The notes beneath the pieces are model-generated. The model saw only the letters and a list, made by a program, of their open reading frames with translations. It did not search any database and was not told the origin of the DNA. Shown here in pieces: positions 45,400 through 57,300 of a stretch of DNA of 64,000 bases. This stretch comes from Dactylonectria macrodidyma (Eukaryota; Ascomycota; Sordariomycetes; Hypocreales; Nectriaceae), in NCBI GenBank assembly GCA_020744425.1, contig JAGMUV010000021.1, positions 1 through 64,000 on the forward strand. Reading direction: 5' to 3'. Both the position numbers and the translations under genes were made by a program. Each line of letters opens with the position of its first letter. The first letter of the stretch is position 1.

Positions 45400-46290
45400 A
45401 TGTCTCGCTTTATTGTCAAGTTCAATGCTAACACACCTCGCAAGGCCACAGGGATGCTCGGCACTCACATCCTGGCTGCTTTTTGCTAGCACGAGCGATA
45501 CAATTGGATCGCCCTCGTTCGCGACAAGTTAAGCATTCTTCCGCTGCTGCCGCATGTTAGGGTAGTTGAAGTCGACTACGAGTCTCATGAGAGTCTTGTT
45601 TCTGCCCTTCAAGGGCAGGACGTCCTCGTTTCGGCTTTGGGAAAAGCTGGCTTGTATTGCCAGGCTCGGCTAGTCGATGCCGCATTTGCTGTGAATGTAC
45701 GACGCATTATACAGTCTGAGTTCGGGGCGAACCTGGTGAACCCTAAAATGAGGATGTTTCCTACGAATGCTCCGAAAGGGTCCCTCGAGAATCAGTTAAC
45801 TCGAAGCTGCGAGTTATCTAATTTGTCGTATATGTTTATCTATACGAATTGCCTCCTGGACTGGGCGATTGCGAGCTATGGTGCTTTACTGGTTGATCCG
45901 TCCTAATGTATTGTTAAGCTGTACGATGGTAGAAATCACAAGTTTTCTACGATAAGCATGGCGACTGTAGGCCACGCTGTGGTTGCTGTCCTGGATCGCT
46001 TTGACGAGACCGCCAACCGAGCAATCTGCGTACAGGACATTGCCATATCTCGAATGCAGCTTTTGGAACTAGTAAAGGAGGTAACTGCGGGTGATGGCGG
46101 GCAGGAATGGGCCGTCGTGCATATCAACACCGAGGAGGCAGAGGCACAGGCTCAAGCAGCTCTGGATAAGGGGGCCATGATCATTGACGTTTTATATGGA
46201 TTTGCAGTTCGTGCAGCATTTGCTCCAGGATATGGGGGCCACTTTTCTCCCTGTGACAATGAGCTCCTTGGAATCAAGGGAATGAGGTGA
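45400..46290 (+). pseudogene. NmrA-like / isoflavone-reductase-like oxidoreductase, two in-frame stops
   Basis: One frame of 297 codons runs from ATG 45400 to TGA 46288-46290. It contains TGMLGTHILAAF (a nucleotide-binding loop corresponding to GxxGxxG, with the first Gly region altered), LVSALQGQDVLVSALGKAGL, VRRIIQSEFGANLVNPKMRM, KFSTISMATVGHAVVAVLDR and GYGGHFSPCDNELLGIKG. The layout matches the NmrA-like family of NAD(P)H-binding reductases common in fungal secondary-metabolite and aromatic-degradation clusters. TAG interrupts just after the nucleotide-binding loop (about 45,484) and TAA follows VDPS (about 45,904). It has no introns. Without readthrough no functional protein results. Confidence 0.7.
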
Positions 46291-46535
46291 GATGAGATGA
46301 AGGGGCTGATGCGACAAGTTCTCATGGGGCATAGTCCACGCGTTCTGCTGTCTTAAGTGAATATGAATATATCTACCATTTACCTATGCAAAGCATTTGG
46401 CCTGTCAACCATTAAGTCGATGCAAAAGGAGAAGATGAAGGAGTAGAGAGCGGGATGATTCCAGAACGCACAATAGTTATAATTGGATATCAAATTTGCA
46501 ACATCAAATCGTCGACGGGAGTATCTCAAACTACT

Positions 46536-47046
46536 TCAGACCTTTCCACTTATCCCACTCTTTGAGCAATCTTCCAATTTCATCAATGCCTCCATCATCT
46601 TCGCCTGGTCTTGGAAGACTCGCCATATTTCAGCCTGAATCTCGAGGCCTTCGCCAACACCCTTGGAGATGATGACCCAGCTTGCAAAGTCCATCATGAC
46701 GTGAGTGCCGTCTCGCAGCACATTTTCGTGCAGACCTGTCACGACAACTTCGATCTTGTCGGACACTGTACCACCCAACATGAACAGTCGATCCACCCAG
46801 TGCTGAGACTTCACAACGGGCCCTTTAGGAGAATGGATCATCTTGTCGTGGAGTTTACGAAGGGCCTCACGTCCCTTGGTGGGATCGGGCCCTAGGTGCA
46901 GCACTCCGTCGGGCTTGAAACTTTAACATAGTTGTAGTCAGTAACCGACATGTCCCAAGATTGGAACACGCCAGTGACGACGCGACAGATGGGTTCGGGG
47001 ACGCTTTGGTGATTGACAAAACGTAAGGGTCGCGGTTGAACATTTT
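46536..47046 (-). pseudogene. SnoaL/NTF2-like small protein, frameshifted at the 5' end
   Basis: The 3' two-thirds (FKPDGVLHLGPDPTKGREAL, then HDKMIHSPKGPVVKSQHWVD, RLFMLGGTVSDKIEVVVTGL, then WVIISKGVGEGLEIQAEIWR) resemble fungal SnoaL-like proteins of the NTF2 fold, often tailoring enzymes or unknown proteins in metabolic clusters. The preceding segment RFVNHQSVPEPICRVVTGVF lies in another frame, and the only good ATG (47046, MFNRDP) is in a third. Joining them requires shifts near 47,027 and near 46,925; I see no intron to explain either. Probably a recent pseudogene, unless these are sequencing errors. Confidence 0.5.
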
Positions 47047-47818
47047 GCTTGATTGGTGAATTTGTTTGCCGTCTAAGTCGTCTCTAGACAGTAGACACTA
47101 GAGAGAGATGCTGGGCAGTTTCAGGTGCAGAAGACGCAATATGCAAGATGATGCACGAGAATGCAGGCGAATGAGCAATTCAAAGGACATGTATCCAGCA
47201 GGGATGGAATCCGATTGCTCAACTGTGGTGGGGTTATTGAGTACACCTGTACGTGTAGAAACGGGTCTAGGAAAGCTGAAGTGGGCATCCCTGCGAACCT
47301 CGGATGACGGAAATGCTATTGCCCAAGGGCTGCCGTACGACAGCCATCGGGGGAATGCGAATACCCCGCATTCTGGTTGTGGCATGTGGCGGGGAACCCG
47401 GGCTGAGAGGCCGGTGTAATGTCCCATGGCCGGCCAATTTTGAAAGATATCCCCGGATTTTCGTTCATATGGCCGGGCGGTTGGGTCTTACGAGACACGG
47501 TCTCTCGGGCCAGCGTATGCCCGCCCGGTATCCGATCCCTAGCATCTGTTGACTGCGTGTCTACCTAAGTCTAGGTCTAGAGCTCGGAACAGTCCTTCGT
47601 CGGCAACTTCTCACGTAGGAAACATCTTCATAGTTATGCCAATTTTTGCACAAAGGTTACTTTGTATCGGAAGCCTTGTGCAAGGTAGGCTTCGGATCAA
47701 ATATAAAAACAACCAGTGTCCTGTGACTCCTGTCTCAGCAAAAGCTTTTATTTTAATGTCTGCTAACCGATTGCTTCGATTTCCTTGCCCTTCGACGCTG
47801 CAAAAACCGACGAGAAAC
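47047..47818. promoter_or_regulatory. Promoter region of the sugar-type transporter, with two CreA-like sites
   Basis: CCCCGC at 47364-47369 and GCGGGG at 47389-47394 form an inverted pair of sites matching the CreA carbon-repressor consensus SYGGRG, about 430-450 bp upstream of the transporter ATG. A leader of 100-200 nt before 47819 contains small frames. Repression of the transporter by glucose is an inference from the sites only; such hexamers also occur by chance. Confidence 0.35.
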
Positions 47819-49752
47819 ATGGCTGCTGGCTTCACTGGAGAGCGTCAGTTCACCTGGTGCTCTTTCTTTATCAGTTTAGTCATCTCTAGTGGCGTACTGT
47901 CGTTCGGCTATCCCACCGCCATCCTCGGCACTACCTTCTCCCAGCCATCGTTCCTGGCGTACATGGGCCTCGTCAATGGCGATGGAATCACTACATCAAG
48001 GGTACAAGCATTGATTGGCGCCACGTCCGGAGTTTATCAGGTCCGTTCGTTATCGCAACAGGTCTTAGAAGACTCCCTAACAAAGGTCAGGGCGGTGCAG
48101 TTGTGGGAATCCTCATCAGCATCTGGGTCATGGATAAGTTCGGCCGTAAAGCCTGCTTTGTCTACGCCGCCATTCTTGGTGTGATTGGCGCTGTTGGCGA
48201 CTGTGCCGCGCAGAACATGGCCATGTTTATTGTGTTTCGCTTCTTTGCTGGAGCTGGCGCCTGGTCATCTCTTTGCATCTGTACGTCTTAGTCATCGTCT
48301 TCATCTCCAAGCAGTCACTGACCCCCTATTTAGCGCCCGTTTATATCTCGGAGCTGGCACCACCAAAGCTTCGCGGACTCTTTGTCGGTCTGACTGGAGT
48401 CATCCTGATGCTCGGACAAGCAATTGCCTCTTATATGGGTCTGGCCTTCTTTTCCATCCAAAACGGATCCTCGATTCAGTGGCGTGGTCCCCTGGGAATC
48501 CAAGCCATTTTCCCTTTGATAAGCCTCGTTGTCGCAAAGTGGCTTCCAGAGTCCCCTCGATGGTGCCTGATGAATGATCAGGTCGAGCGGGCAAGAAACA
48601 TCGTCACCGGCTTGCATGGTAAAGATGAGGCTGCGCAAGACTTTGCTTTGGCTGAGTTCTATCAAATGCACAAACAGGCCGAGTTCGACCGCACTTTGGA
48701 CGCTTCTTGGTGGAAATGCCTTAGGACCCCTTCTTATCGCAGACGGTTTGAGATGTGCTGTATATACGGCTTCATTACGCAGAGTACGGGTCTGCTCGTC
48801 ATATCCGCTTATGGCTCGGCCCTGTACGGCTCTCTCGGCTACGGTGCACGAGAACAGATACTCTTCCAATGCGGATATCTCACAGCTGCCGTGGTTTTCA
48901 ACATCTTAGGTGAGACAGTCCCCTTAAATTCTTGGATGTTGAATGCTAACGAACCGCCCGTCCAAAGGCGATTTGATTGTTGACGCCGTCGGGCGCAAGC
49001 GATTAATGCTTATCGGGTTTGTTTCGTGCACTATATGGATGATACTGGAAACAGCCATGGTTGCGGAATTCGCATCTCCAGTTCCTGAAAACCCAAACAA
49101 GGCCGGTCTTGCAATGGCTGTCGCTGCGCTGTGAGATCCGCCGTCTCCGGGCGACTTGCATCATTCATACTGACAATTCATTAGCTACCTATACATCGCG
49201 TTCTATGCACCGACCATCGATACAGCAGGCTTTGTATACTACACTGAGGTTTTCCCAAATCACTTGCGGGCCAAGGGCGTGTCGCTAGCGATATTCTTTT
49301 CAGCCCTTGCTGATGTCGCATACTTACAAGCTGCCAGCACAGCATTTGCTAATATCGGCTGGAAGTTTTTTCTGGTAAGTAAGCCAAGGCAGAACAATGT
49401 TAGGGTAGCCTTTAATGCCATTCCGAACAGATATTCATCATCATTCCAGTCATCGGTACGATTTACATTGCCTTGCGATTTCCAGAGACGAGAGGTATGA
49501 ATCACTGGATTTCACTCACGACGGCACATTCTAATATCATATCACTCAGGTCTCCCACTGGAAGAGGTGGCTATGTTATTCGGCGATGAGGATCAAGTCA
49601 TGGTGTTCAGTGAGGACATCCAGATCAACCATGATAGTCACAAGTTACGTATCAGGGATCGAAGAGGTCACGATGGTACTACAGATGCTTCGGATGATTC
49701 TGCAAAACGGTCACGTCTCGCAGCTGAGCAAATTGAGGTGGCTTATACGTAG
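47819..49752 (+). CDS. MFS sugar-type transporter
   Basis: Starts MAAGFTGERQFTWCSFFISL and ends EQIEVAYT. Six short GT-AG introns (near 48,039, 48,282, 48,910, 49,132, 49,374 and 49,496) can be removed with the frame kept. Sugar-porter hallmarks are complete: DKFGRK between helices 2 and 3, APPKLRG-type motif after PVYISEL, PESPRW at the end of helix 6, VDAVGRKRLM between helices 8 and 9, and PETRGLPLEEV after helix 12. Twelve hydrophobic segments can be counted across the exons. It should import a sugar, sugar acid or related small carbon source across the plasma membrane by proton symport. No lesion is seen, unlike its neighbours. Confidence 0.85.
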
Positions 49753-50742
49753 ATGAGTACATGGGAGAGGAGAGCCCGTCTCATACTTTTTGTCGCTGGT
49801 GATGGTGGTTTCTGTGCATGTGTATAGTGTTGTTATTGAGTTGGATTTCCATTTAATACTAGCTGGCAATATACATCATCAGACTCTCATCACATGAACT
49901 GGCTAGACATGGTGAAGTCTCGTGAGGGTTATTTTTTCTTTTTCCTCTTTATTTCGTTTGTGTTTTCTCCCAAGACGGCATGGCGCCTACGCCGTAGGCT
50001 GTGAGCATGGAACTATATGATACTTTCGACCAAGCAACCTATTAGACTAGATCCTTCTAGCAGCATGTTATCGCTAACAGCATTCCAAGTTTCCTATTTG
50101 TTGCCGGCCATCCCAGTTAGCACGGTTTGGTCCTCTCTCTCCACGCCACCACAGTCAAATGCCGCAATCAAAGTTTGCTTTGGAATGCGCTGCAGCGCAA
50201 GATACGCAATGCGACGGAATTTGTGCCAGAAATACAGAGCTGCACGGTGTTGAGGGACTAGAACGGCGTTGTGCTTCGAGACTGCGTCTTGAAGCAATCA
50301 AATGGCTCTTTCAGGGAAATGAGGGAGGAAGTGACCAGCTTTTGAGACCAGTGGGGAAGAGAAGCATCAAAATGGTATAGTGATAGATAAGTTCGAGGAG
50401 CACTAATTTCTGGCCATGACTTTTCTGGCGAGCAGATCATCTTCCGTCAAACTGACGGCTCCACGACCACAAACCCCATCTCGCATGGACGAAATAAGAC
50501 GGACGAGAGTCTTGAGCCGACATACATTTTCGAATGGGGCTTTCCAAACATTGAGGCATCGACGCGCGTTCATGTTAAAGCACAAGAGGAGATCGACCTT
50601 GTGAGTCCCACCCATACCCCCTGTGTCACCATTTAGGCATTGCGACGAAGCACTAAGGTGGATCAAATCTCGGCTAGATCGCTCTCATGGCGGTGGAAAA
50701 ATTTATCAAGACTGTCAGGCAGTTGGTGAAAGGCAGGGTTAT
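49753..50742. other. No recognisable gene
   Basis: This is the 3' flank of the transporter, then the 3' end region of the minus-strand dehydrogenase pseudogene, whose last recognisable codons lie near 50,690. Short frames on both strands (50017-50253 plus, 50403-50666 minus) lack motifs. Confidence 0.45.
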
Positions 50743-51400
50743 CTAGTCGTATCTCACTATACATGTATCTGAGTTGCAATTCGCAATACATGGACATCGT
50801 GTCGAGAGCTTCCTGCTTCGGCATCTGGGCGATTTGGTACTTGAGACAGAGAAACGTCTAGAAAATAAGTTCATGTCAGCAGAATTCTTAGACTCGTAGA
50901 CCGATGAAGCTAGTGACGGACAGATAAATGGCAAAATTGTGGGCAGGGCACATTGCGGCTTTCTCGTTGACATGGCATATCTTATCGAACACTGCTGTGT
51001 CCATCTCGGCGTCTTGATGCCGCCAACAGCATAGCCAGCATTGTTAATTGCGAAGTCGAGGCGTCCGAAGTTGACCACACACGTTTTGATCGCGCCCCCG
51101 ACTGCACAGGAACTGGTGATGGCTGCTTGGTGATGCACCACGTTTGCAGAGGGGTTGGCTGTGTGAACGAGTGTTTGAGTACTCTGCAATCGTTCGAGGT
51201 TTAAATCGACGAGAAAGAGCTTCTGACAGCCGCACTCAGCAAATTTGGTGGCGATTTCTTGGTCCATTCCTTTGTTGGCTGTTTAGTCGGTTTGCAGGGA
51301 ATATACGATACAGAGTTCACCGTCGTTACGAATGGGGAGACTCACCTGAGCCAGCACCAGTTAGTTACAAGGGTCACACCCTGGACAATCAAGGGATCCA
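50690..51400 (-). pseudogene. Short-chain dehydrogenase/reductase, multiply frameshifted
   Basis: ATG at 51400 starts MDPLIVQGVTLVT; the expected GAGSG follows only after a 4-bp tandem duplication (51359-51366, AGTT twice on the plus strand) that shifts frame. An intron (GTGAGT to AACAAAG) leads to MDQEIATKFAECGCQKLFLV and NFGRLDFAINNAGYAVGGIK, the cofactor and NNAG motifs of classical SDRs. A one-base deletion near 51,012 then shifts frame to VFDKICHVNEKAAMC, and after another intron comes FLCLKYQIAQMPKQE. The catalytic YxxxK region is not found downstream. It would have been an NAD(P)-dependent oxidoreductase transcribed divergently from the SDR at 51913. Confidence 0.65.
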
Positions 51401-51912
51401 TGATCGAGAAAGCGACGGAAGGTCACTGCGAATTAGCAATTACGAAATACGTCGAGAACTTTGCCGCCAGCAAGGTGAAACAACGGGGATGCGCAACTAT
51501 GAGAGCGAGCTCTTATACAGTGCCTTGGTACGGAGTCTAGTTCGTTCCAGATGGGGAAGCCTTACTGGCGCCGGGTCCTTCTCGGGCACACGGTGTTATT
51601 GAACGGGGATAATATACGGGGACGGGTTAATGCTGGTTCACCCGGCCTCGCAATTACCGAACAGGGGATAAGACCGATGCCGATGAGGAATTGCCAGCTC
51701 CAGGGCCTCAAGTCCGAGGAGATGAATGGGCCTACGAAAATGCGACCACGGCAAAGGTCACTAGTGACCATAAGGTGAGCGTCTCACCCCCTACCCGTGG
51801 CCAGGTTCTAGTGTTAAAAGGCAGGCTTTCGGGCATCTGCCACTGCAACTACGCCGACCGCCAAGACCCTGAATAATTAGAATCAATTCTTCTTTGACTG
51901 TGCACGTGCGGC
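51401..51912. other. Divergent promoter region between two dehydrogenases
   Basis: A 512-bp spacer lies between SDR starts at 51400 (minus) and 51913 (plus), suggesting shared regulation. Short frames cross it without motifs. Several CGG triplets are present, but I did not find a clearly spaced Zn2Cys6 site. Confidence 0.4.
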
Positions 51913-52799
51913 ATGACGCTCTTTGAGGACGGCGTTGCCGCCATTACTGGCGCAGCCTCTGGTATGCCTTACTTTGGGCTAGGAGAGAAGATGCTTGTTT
52001 CGTGGCTAAACTTCTTTGATAATGATCCAGGCATAGGCCGCGCCACCGCATCCGCCATTGCCAATGATGGCTGCACCAAGTTGATGTTTGGTGACGTCTC
52101 CATTGTCGGAATAGAAGAGACGCGCCGCCTTGTCCTTGAGAAGCATCCCGAGGCCCAAATTCGGCTACGGGAACTTGATATATCGGACGAGGCAAGTGTT
52201 GAAAGGTTCTACGGCGCTGCTGTCGAGCATTTCGGCCGTATGACTACGCCGGGGCGCCGCAGCATGCTGACCCATTCCATGAGACTTCCGAAGCGACGTT
52301 CGACAAGCAGTACGCTGTCAATCAAAAGAGGGTATGTGCCCTTGTCTTGCGACACTCCCGTCACGCCCCTTCATGTTAAGCATCGTAACTGTACCTAGGC
52401 TTTCTTGTGCGAGCGCTCAATCCTCCGGCACATATTAAAGCAGGATCCCAGGCCGAGTGTAGGGCTCCAGGGCAGCATCGTCGTGGGGACTAGCCAGCTT
52501 ACGCAGATGACTTGCAATGGGATGACGGCATACACGGCTTCCAAGGCTGGTGCCCGCGGGCTTTGCTGATCCGATGCTCTGGACTACGCGGCCGGGCCGA
52601 CGGAGACGGCGCTGCTGCTCGAGTCGCAGGACGACGTTTACATTTGTCGGATGGAGCGGGGCACGCCGCTACGAAGAAACGCACGCCTGGAGGATATTGC
52701 CAACGGCGTCTTTTGGCTTTCAAGCGACCAAGCATCTTTTATAACCGGTGTGTCCTTGATTGTCGATGGAGGTATGGGCCTGGAGGTCGGGTCAGACTG
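51913..52799 (+). pseudogene. Short-chain dehydrogenase/reductase with deletions at the NNAG motif
   Basis: The first exon reads MTLFEDGVAAITGAASG; an intron (GTATGC to ATCCAG) completes the TGxxxGIG cofactor motif, followed by RATASAIANDGCTKLMFGDV and RLRELDISDEASVERFYGAA. At about 52,240 the expected DYAVNNAG is reduced to two or three codons and the frame is lost; the correct frame resumes with APQHADPFHETSEATFDKQY. After another intron the active-site motif MTAYTASKAGARG is intact, and the end is clean (DVYICRMERGTPLRR, then SFITGVSLIVDGGMGLEVGS). Small deletions at the NNAG motif thus look like the main lesion. An additional frame change near 52,565 is possible. Confidence 0.7.
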
Positions 52800-53119
52800 A
52801 AAATCGGCTTCTTGCTGGCAACATCGGGTAAGTTAGCAGGCGCCAAATCGAGCTAAGAGGGTCGGGAGCAGCATTTTCAAACCACGACCCCATTTCCGAC
52901 ACTTTTGCCGGGATCATGACCCGAGATTGCGGGGTTGCTAAACTAGTGGCAATATCTCCTCGACTCCATCCGGGGTGCGGAGAAAATAACTGCTCCTTCG
53001 TTCCGCTTCCTGCAGTGACGCTGTTCTGTCTGAATCCAAGCAACCGGATCCGAGCATCGAGAAGCCGCCTCATCTTTACTGTCGTTCGCCTGCGTGTTGC
53101 TGCCCCCCTTGATCTTGGA
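52800..53119. other. Spacer upstream of the split Zn2Cys6 gene
   Basis: No gene is recognisable. Minus-strand frames at 52792-53264 are shadows or chance. The promoter of the regulator starting at 53120 should lie here. Confidence 0.4.
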
Positions 53120-54346
53120 ATGGCCTCGTCCCATTTTCGCGATGCATGGGCGAGTAGCCCTTCGGGTGGCGGCAACGCCCACAAAGCCAGGAGAGCCTGT
53201 GTCGACTGCAACAGGTGAGCCAATCCATACGTCTGTATCCATGGCCTCTGACCCGCAAGCTCACTGTATATGATAGGAAGAAGACAAAATGTTGTTCAGT
53301 GCATCCCCTCTTCTGTGTCCCACCCCCCCTTTAAACAGCCGATGCGTCTTTGTCAAGATGATGGCAACGCCCTTAGGCCCTGAGTCCTTGACGTGTTCAC
53401 CTTATGGGCGATGGTTGATTTCTTTGCTAACTGGTGAGAAGGCGACATGACGCTTCCATCCTGCCACCTGTGCTCCCGAACAAATACCCCTTGCCTATAC
53501 CCTTCCCGCAGGAAGAAGCGAACGGTCAAGTCACGAACGCTTGTCCATACGACGACCCTGCAAAATGATGTTACGCATCACTTCGGTACGATCCTGTCAA
53601 CTGGTATGAAGCTTCAATATCGTTTGTTATTGACAACGACCGCGGAGCATATAGCCGACATGGAGACTGCATCGAATCAGGGCCATGATGTAAGTGAAGG
53701 CGGGTTTGCGGCCCCTAACAATTCAAACAGACAAGAATACGTTCTACCTGTTGGTTCCGATGCCGTGTTGAACAACCTAGGGAATACACATCCTGCTCTC
53801 CTAGAGACAACTTCTCTTGATAATCAGTACTTGAATCACTCAAACTCAGCCAACTCCTTCGTTGACCTTGAACTCGGACAGCCTGAAATTTCCATGGAAA
53901 ACCAACCTAGAGCTATCCTCGACACCTTGTCGATTCCGTGGGACTCTCAGTGCTTTTGGGCCGCCGATGGCCCTGCCACCGCCTCGCAGACCGATAGGCT
54001 GTGCCAAGGGAGTCCAGACAATGGGCTGAACACTGACAGCCCCGACCGCTCCGTGCACACGGTGTCTACTGCCGATGCCGCTATATCCAGCGCTTTGCTC
54101 GAGGAGCTGTAAGTGCCGCCCTTCCTATTCAATTGCATCAGCGGTTTCTCTAACGCTGGCTCAAGAGTGACGCTATACTTCAACAAGGTTCATTGTTTCG
54201 TTCCAATACTTCACCGACCAAGGTTCTACGACCAGTACTTCTCTGGAGAGTCCTCGATATCCGATGACGACGCTGCAAGGCTGTTGCGGGGATCACTTAT
54301 TCTTAATGCAATGCTCGCCCTGGCGGCGAGATTTTCCTCAGATCCC
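53120..54346 (+). pseudogene. Zn2Cys6 transcription factor, 5' part (split by a hAT transposon)
   Basis: Starts MASSHFRDAWASSPSGGG. Two introns interrupt the DNA-binding domain; when removed the cluster is C-x2-C-x6-C-x6-C-x2-C-x6-C (ACVDCNRKKTKC, then SCHLCSRTNTPC). The second of these introns uses a less usual donor (GTTGTT). A Ser/Asn-rich linker follows, then an intron (GTAAGT at about 54,110 to CTCAAG) and the start of the fungal regulator middle homology region, YFNKVHCFVPILHRPRFYDQ. The coding run is interrupted after FSSDP by the transposon; translation then meets a stop at 54473-54475. Removing the transposon and one target repeat restores the frame exactly. It was probably the pathway-specific regulator of the neighbouring cluster (inference). 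Confidence 0.8.
54339..54346. repeat. hAT target-site duplication, left copy
   Basis: CAGATCCC, identical to 57370-57377. Eight base pairs is the length expected for hAT insertion. Confidence 0.95.
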
Positions 54347-57300
54347 CAAGGCTCGAACCCACTACACTGTAAATCCACGTGGACCACATATAAGTGGCCC
54401 ATCTCTATTACATCCACTTGTCGGCGCTCAGATTACGTAATAATCCACTACACTTGGACACGAAAGTGGATGTAATGGAGTGGATTTAGGTGGATTTAGG
54501 TACAGTGGGATATTCCCTGACCCTGTATGGTTCATAGTACTTATTTTTGTATATGACTGCCCATTAAATCGAGGTACCTGGACCCAAGTTAGCCGAGGTC
54601 GATCACCCCTACAGCTAATCTAATAATATTGACGAGAAACTACCCCTATTGAGTGTGTTTTCTACAGATTTCCTGCTTTGTTTTTGCCAAAAAAAAAAAA
54701 TTGATGTCAGCCAACCAGCCAGGCCAACCAGGCCAACAGCAGCAGCTCGAAGACCGTCTTTTTCGCCATTTCAGAGGCTGGAATTGGTCAGAACGCGCTC
54801 GTGATACTAGCTCTTGGCTGTGGGACTTTGGCTATGATATTCAACGTCATGGCTTACGCAAATGGGCTTGCAAGGACTGTATCCTCGGAAATCGTCCCAT
54901 TATCGCGAGTTTTACCTCTTCAGGTCTCCAGAACGCGGCAAATCATCTATGGCGTGAGCACAAAACACCAGCACCAGAGGGAGAGAAAAAGAGCACAGCA
55001 CAGCTCAAATCCGAAGGCGCACTGAAATCGAACCAGCTGACTATTGCCTCTGTTTTGAAACTGGACGTCAACAAGCCTACGGAACAGAATATCGCGAATA
55101 GCTTCATCTCACGCTTTGATAAGCAACACTTTCAGCGTATGCTAGTCGAGTTAATCGTCAGTAGTAACCAGTCATTTTCCTTCGCCGAGAACCCCATCCT
55201 CCGAGAAATCTTCGACTATTTGAGTCCCTCCGTTTCCATCCAACACGCCAACTTGACTGCCACGGCTATCCGATATAAGATCATTCAAGAGTATAACCGC
55301 CACAAGCAGACGGTTATCGAGGTGCTGAGGAACTCCCCTGGAGCCCTTCATATTTCATTTGATGGCTGGACGTCTCGAAATAAGCTTGCCCTCTACGGCA
55401 TTGCTTGTTTTTTCAGAGACGAGAAGAATCGGCCATGCAAAATCATGATTGGAGTTCCAGAGGCTCATCGTCACTTCGGCTCAACGATCGGTGGGGAGGT
55501 TCCCGACGTCCTACACACTCTTGGCGTGGGTCCAGAGATGGTTGGCTATTTCACGCTTGACAATGCAGAAAACAACGATACTGCTATGGAGGTCATTGGT
55601 GCTGAACTTGGGTTCGATGGCCGACTGCGCCGAGGACGTTGTATTGGCCACACAATTAACTTATCAGCCAAGGCGCTCTTATTTGGCAAAAACGCTGACG
55701 CGTTCGAGAAGCAATTGTCAGGCGCAGAAGCGTTATCTGATACTGAATACGCTCAATGGCGCAAAAAAGGACCAGTTGGCAAGTTACACAATATCGTAGT
55801 TGATGTGCGTATTAGCCACCGGCTGATTTACTTGTTCAAGGAGGTCCAGAGGGTAAGCGGTTTTACTAAATCCTATTCGTCTCATATTAACTCGGTATAT
55901 CTAACAGGACGAAATTAATCGCGCCACCACCCTTAAACTCCGATCGAAGAAACCACTCAAGCTAATTATCGACAACGACACGCGTTGGCTGTCACAACTC
56001 TACATGATCCGCAGGGCTCTACGGTTGAAAACCTCTATCGAACTCCTACTGATCAAGTATAAGGCGCAATGGGAGGACGAAAATCGGTCTAAAAAGACTG
56101 GCCAAGTGACACAAGCCAAGTTGGCGAAAAAACCACGCATCCTCCGAGACGAGAATCAGCTAACGGACAAAGACTGGGAGGTTCTTTACCATTTGGAGGC
56201 TATTCTGACTGTTTTTGAGACCGTGGTAAAGACGCTTGAGGGTGATGGACACATCCGCAGGCGTAAGCAAGGCTGGACTGGCTCCTATGGCAATATCTGG
56301 GACGTGGTGCTTGGCTATGAGTTGCTGCTTAACACACTGGAAGAATATAAGCAGCTTGCTGCTGATTTTCCTGATCCAGAGCACTTCCGCATCGGAATCA
56401 ACCTTGCTTGGGATAAGCTGGATGAATATTATCGGCGGCTGGACGAGACGCCCATCTACTATACGGCTATGGCGCTCCATCCAGCTTATCGTTGGGACTG
56501 GTTTGATGAAACGTGGGCTCATAAGCCTAGCTGGGTTGAAAAGGCAAAAGAGATGGTTGCCGACGTCTGGCTCTCCGATTACGCTCATCTCGAGGTTAGA
56601 ACCAGCAGCAGCAGAGGCGACGACGAGCCACCAGCAAAAAGACCTCGGTTTTTCAATCCCTTCGAGAAGAACAGTCGTCTGCTAAGCTCAATACCAGCCT
56701 ACGCAGCAGCTATTGTTGGTGACGAGTACCAAGCGTGGCAGACGGATCGTGACGCCAGCGACGGCAACGTTCGTGATCCAATTGGTTACTGGATCACTAA
56801 GCAAGGCAGATATCCTCGGTTATCCAGGATGGCCTTGGACTTCCTGACGATCCAGCCGATGTCAGCCGAGTGTGAGAGGTTATTTTCAGCTGCTGGCAAG
56901 ATGGTCTCGGGGTTGCGTACGAACCTAGATGCTGATATTATCGCCATTTGTCAGGTCTTACGCTCTTGGTACCGTGCTGGCCTTATCAAGGACCTGGATC
57001 CATTGCTTAAGTCACACCTTGAAAGTAAGCTGGATGCCGGCTGTGGGACTCTAAGCGACGACGAGCTGGCTCTTGCTGAGTCAAAATGGCTATTCGAGGG
57101 CGAGGACAGCGCCAGCGAGGTTGACGATTCATTACGGCAGCAAGAGGCTGAAGAGTTAGTGTCAACCTCTGAAAGTGAGGCTGAATAGGCGTCGACGAGG
57201 TTGTGAATAGCCTCATAAGTCCACTTACAAAAATCCACTTATAAATCCACGTGTACATCCATTCCACTCCGGTCGAAAGTGTGCTACATCCACTTTGTAA

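Noticed and set aside
48330..48869. 179-codon minus-strand frame
   Set aside because: Antisense shadow of the MFS transporter exon.
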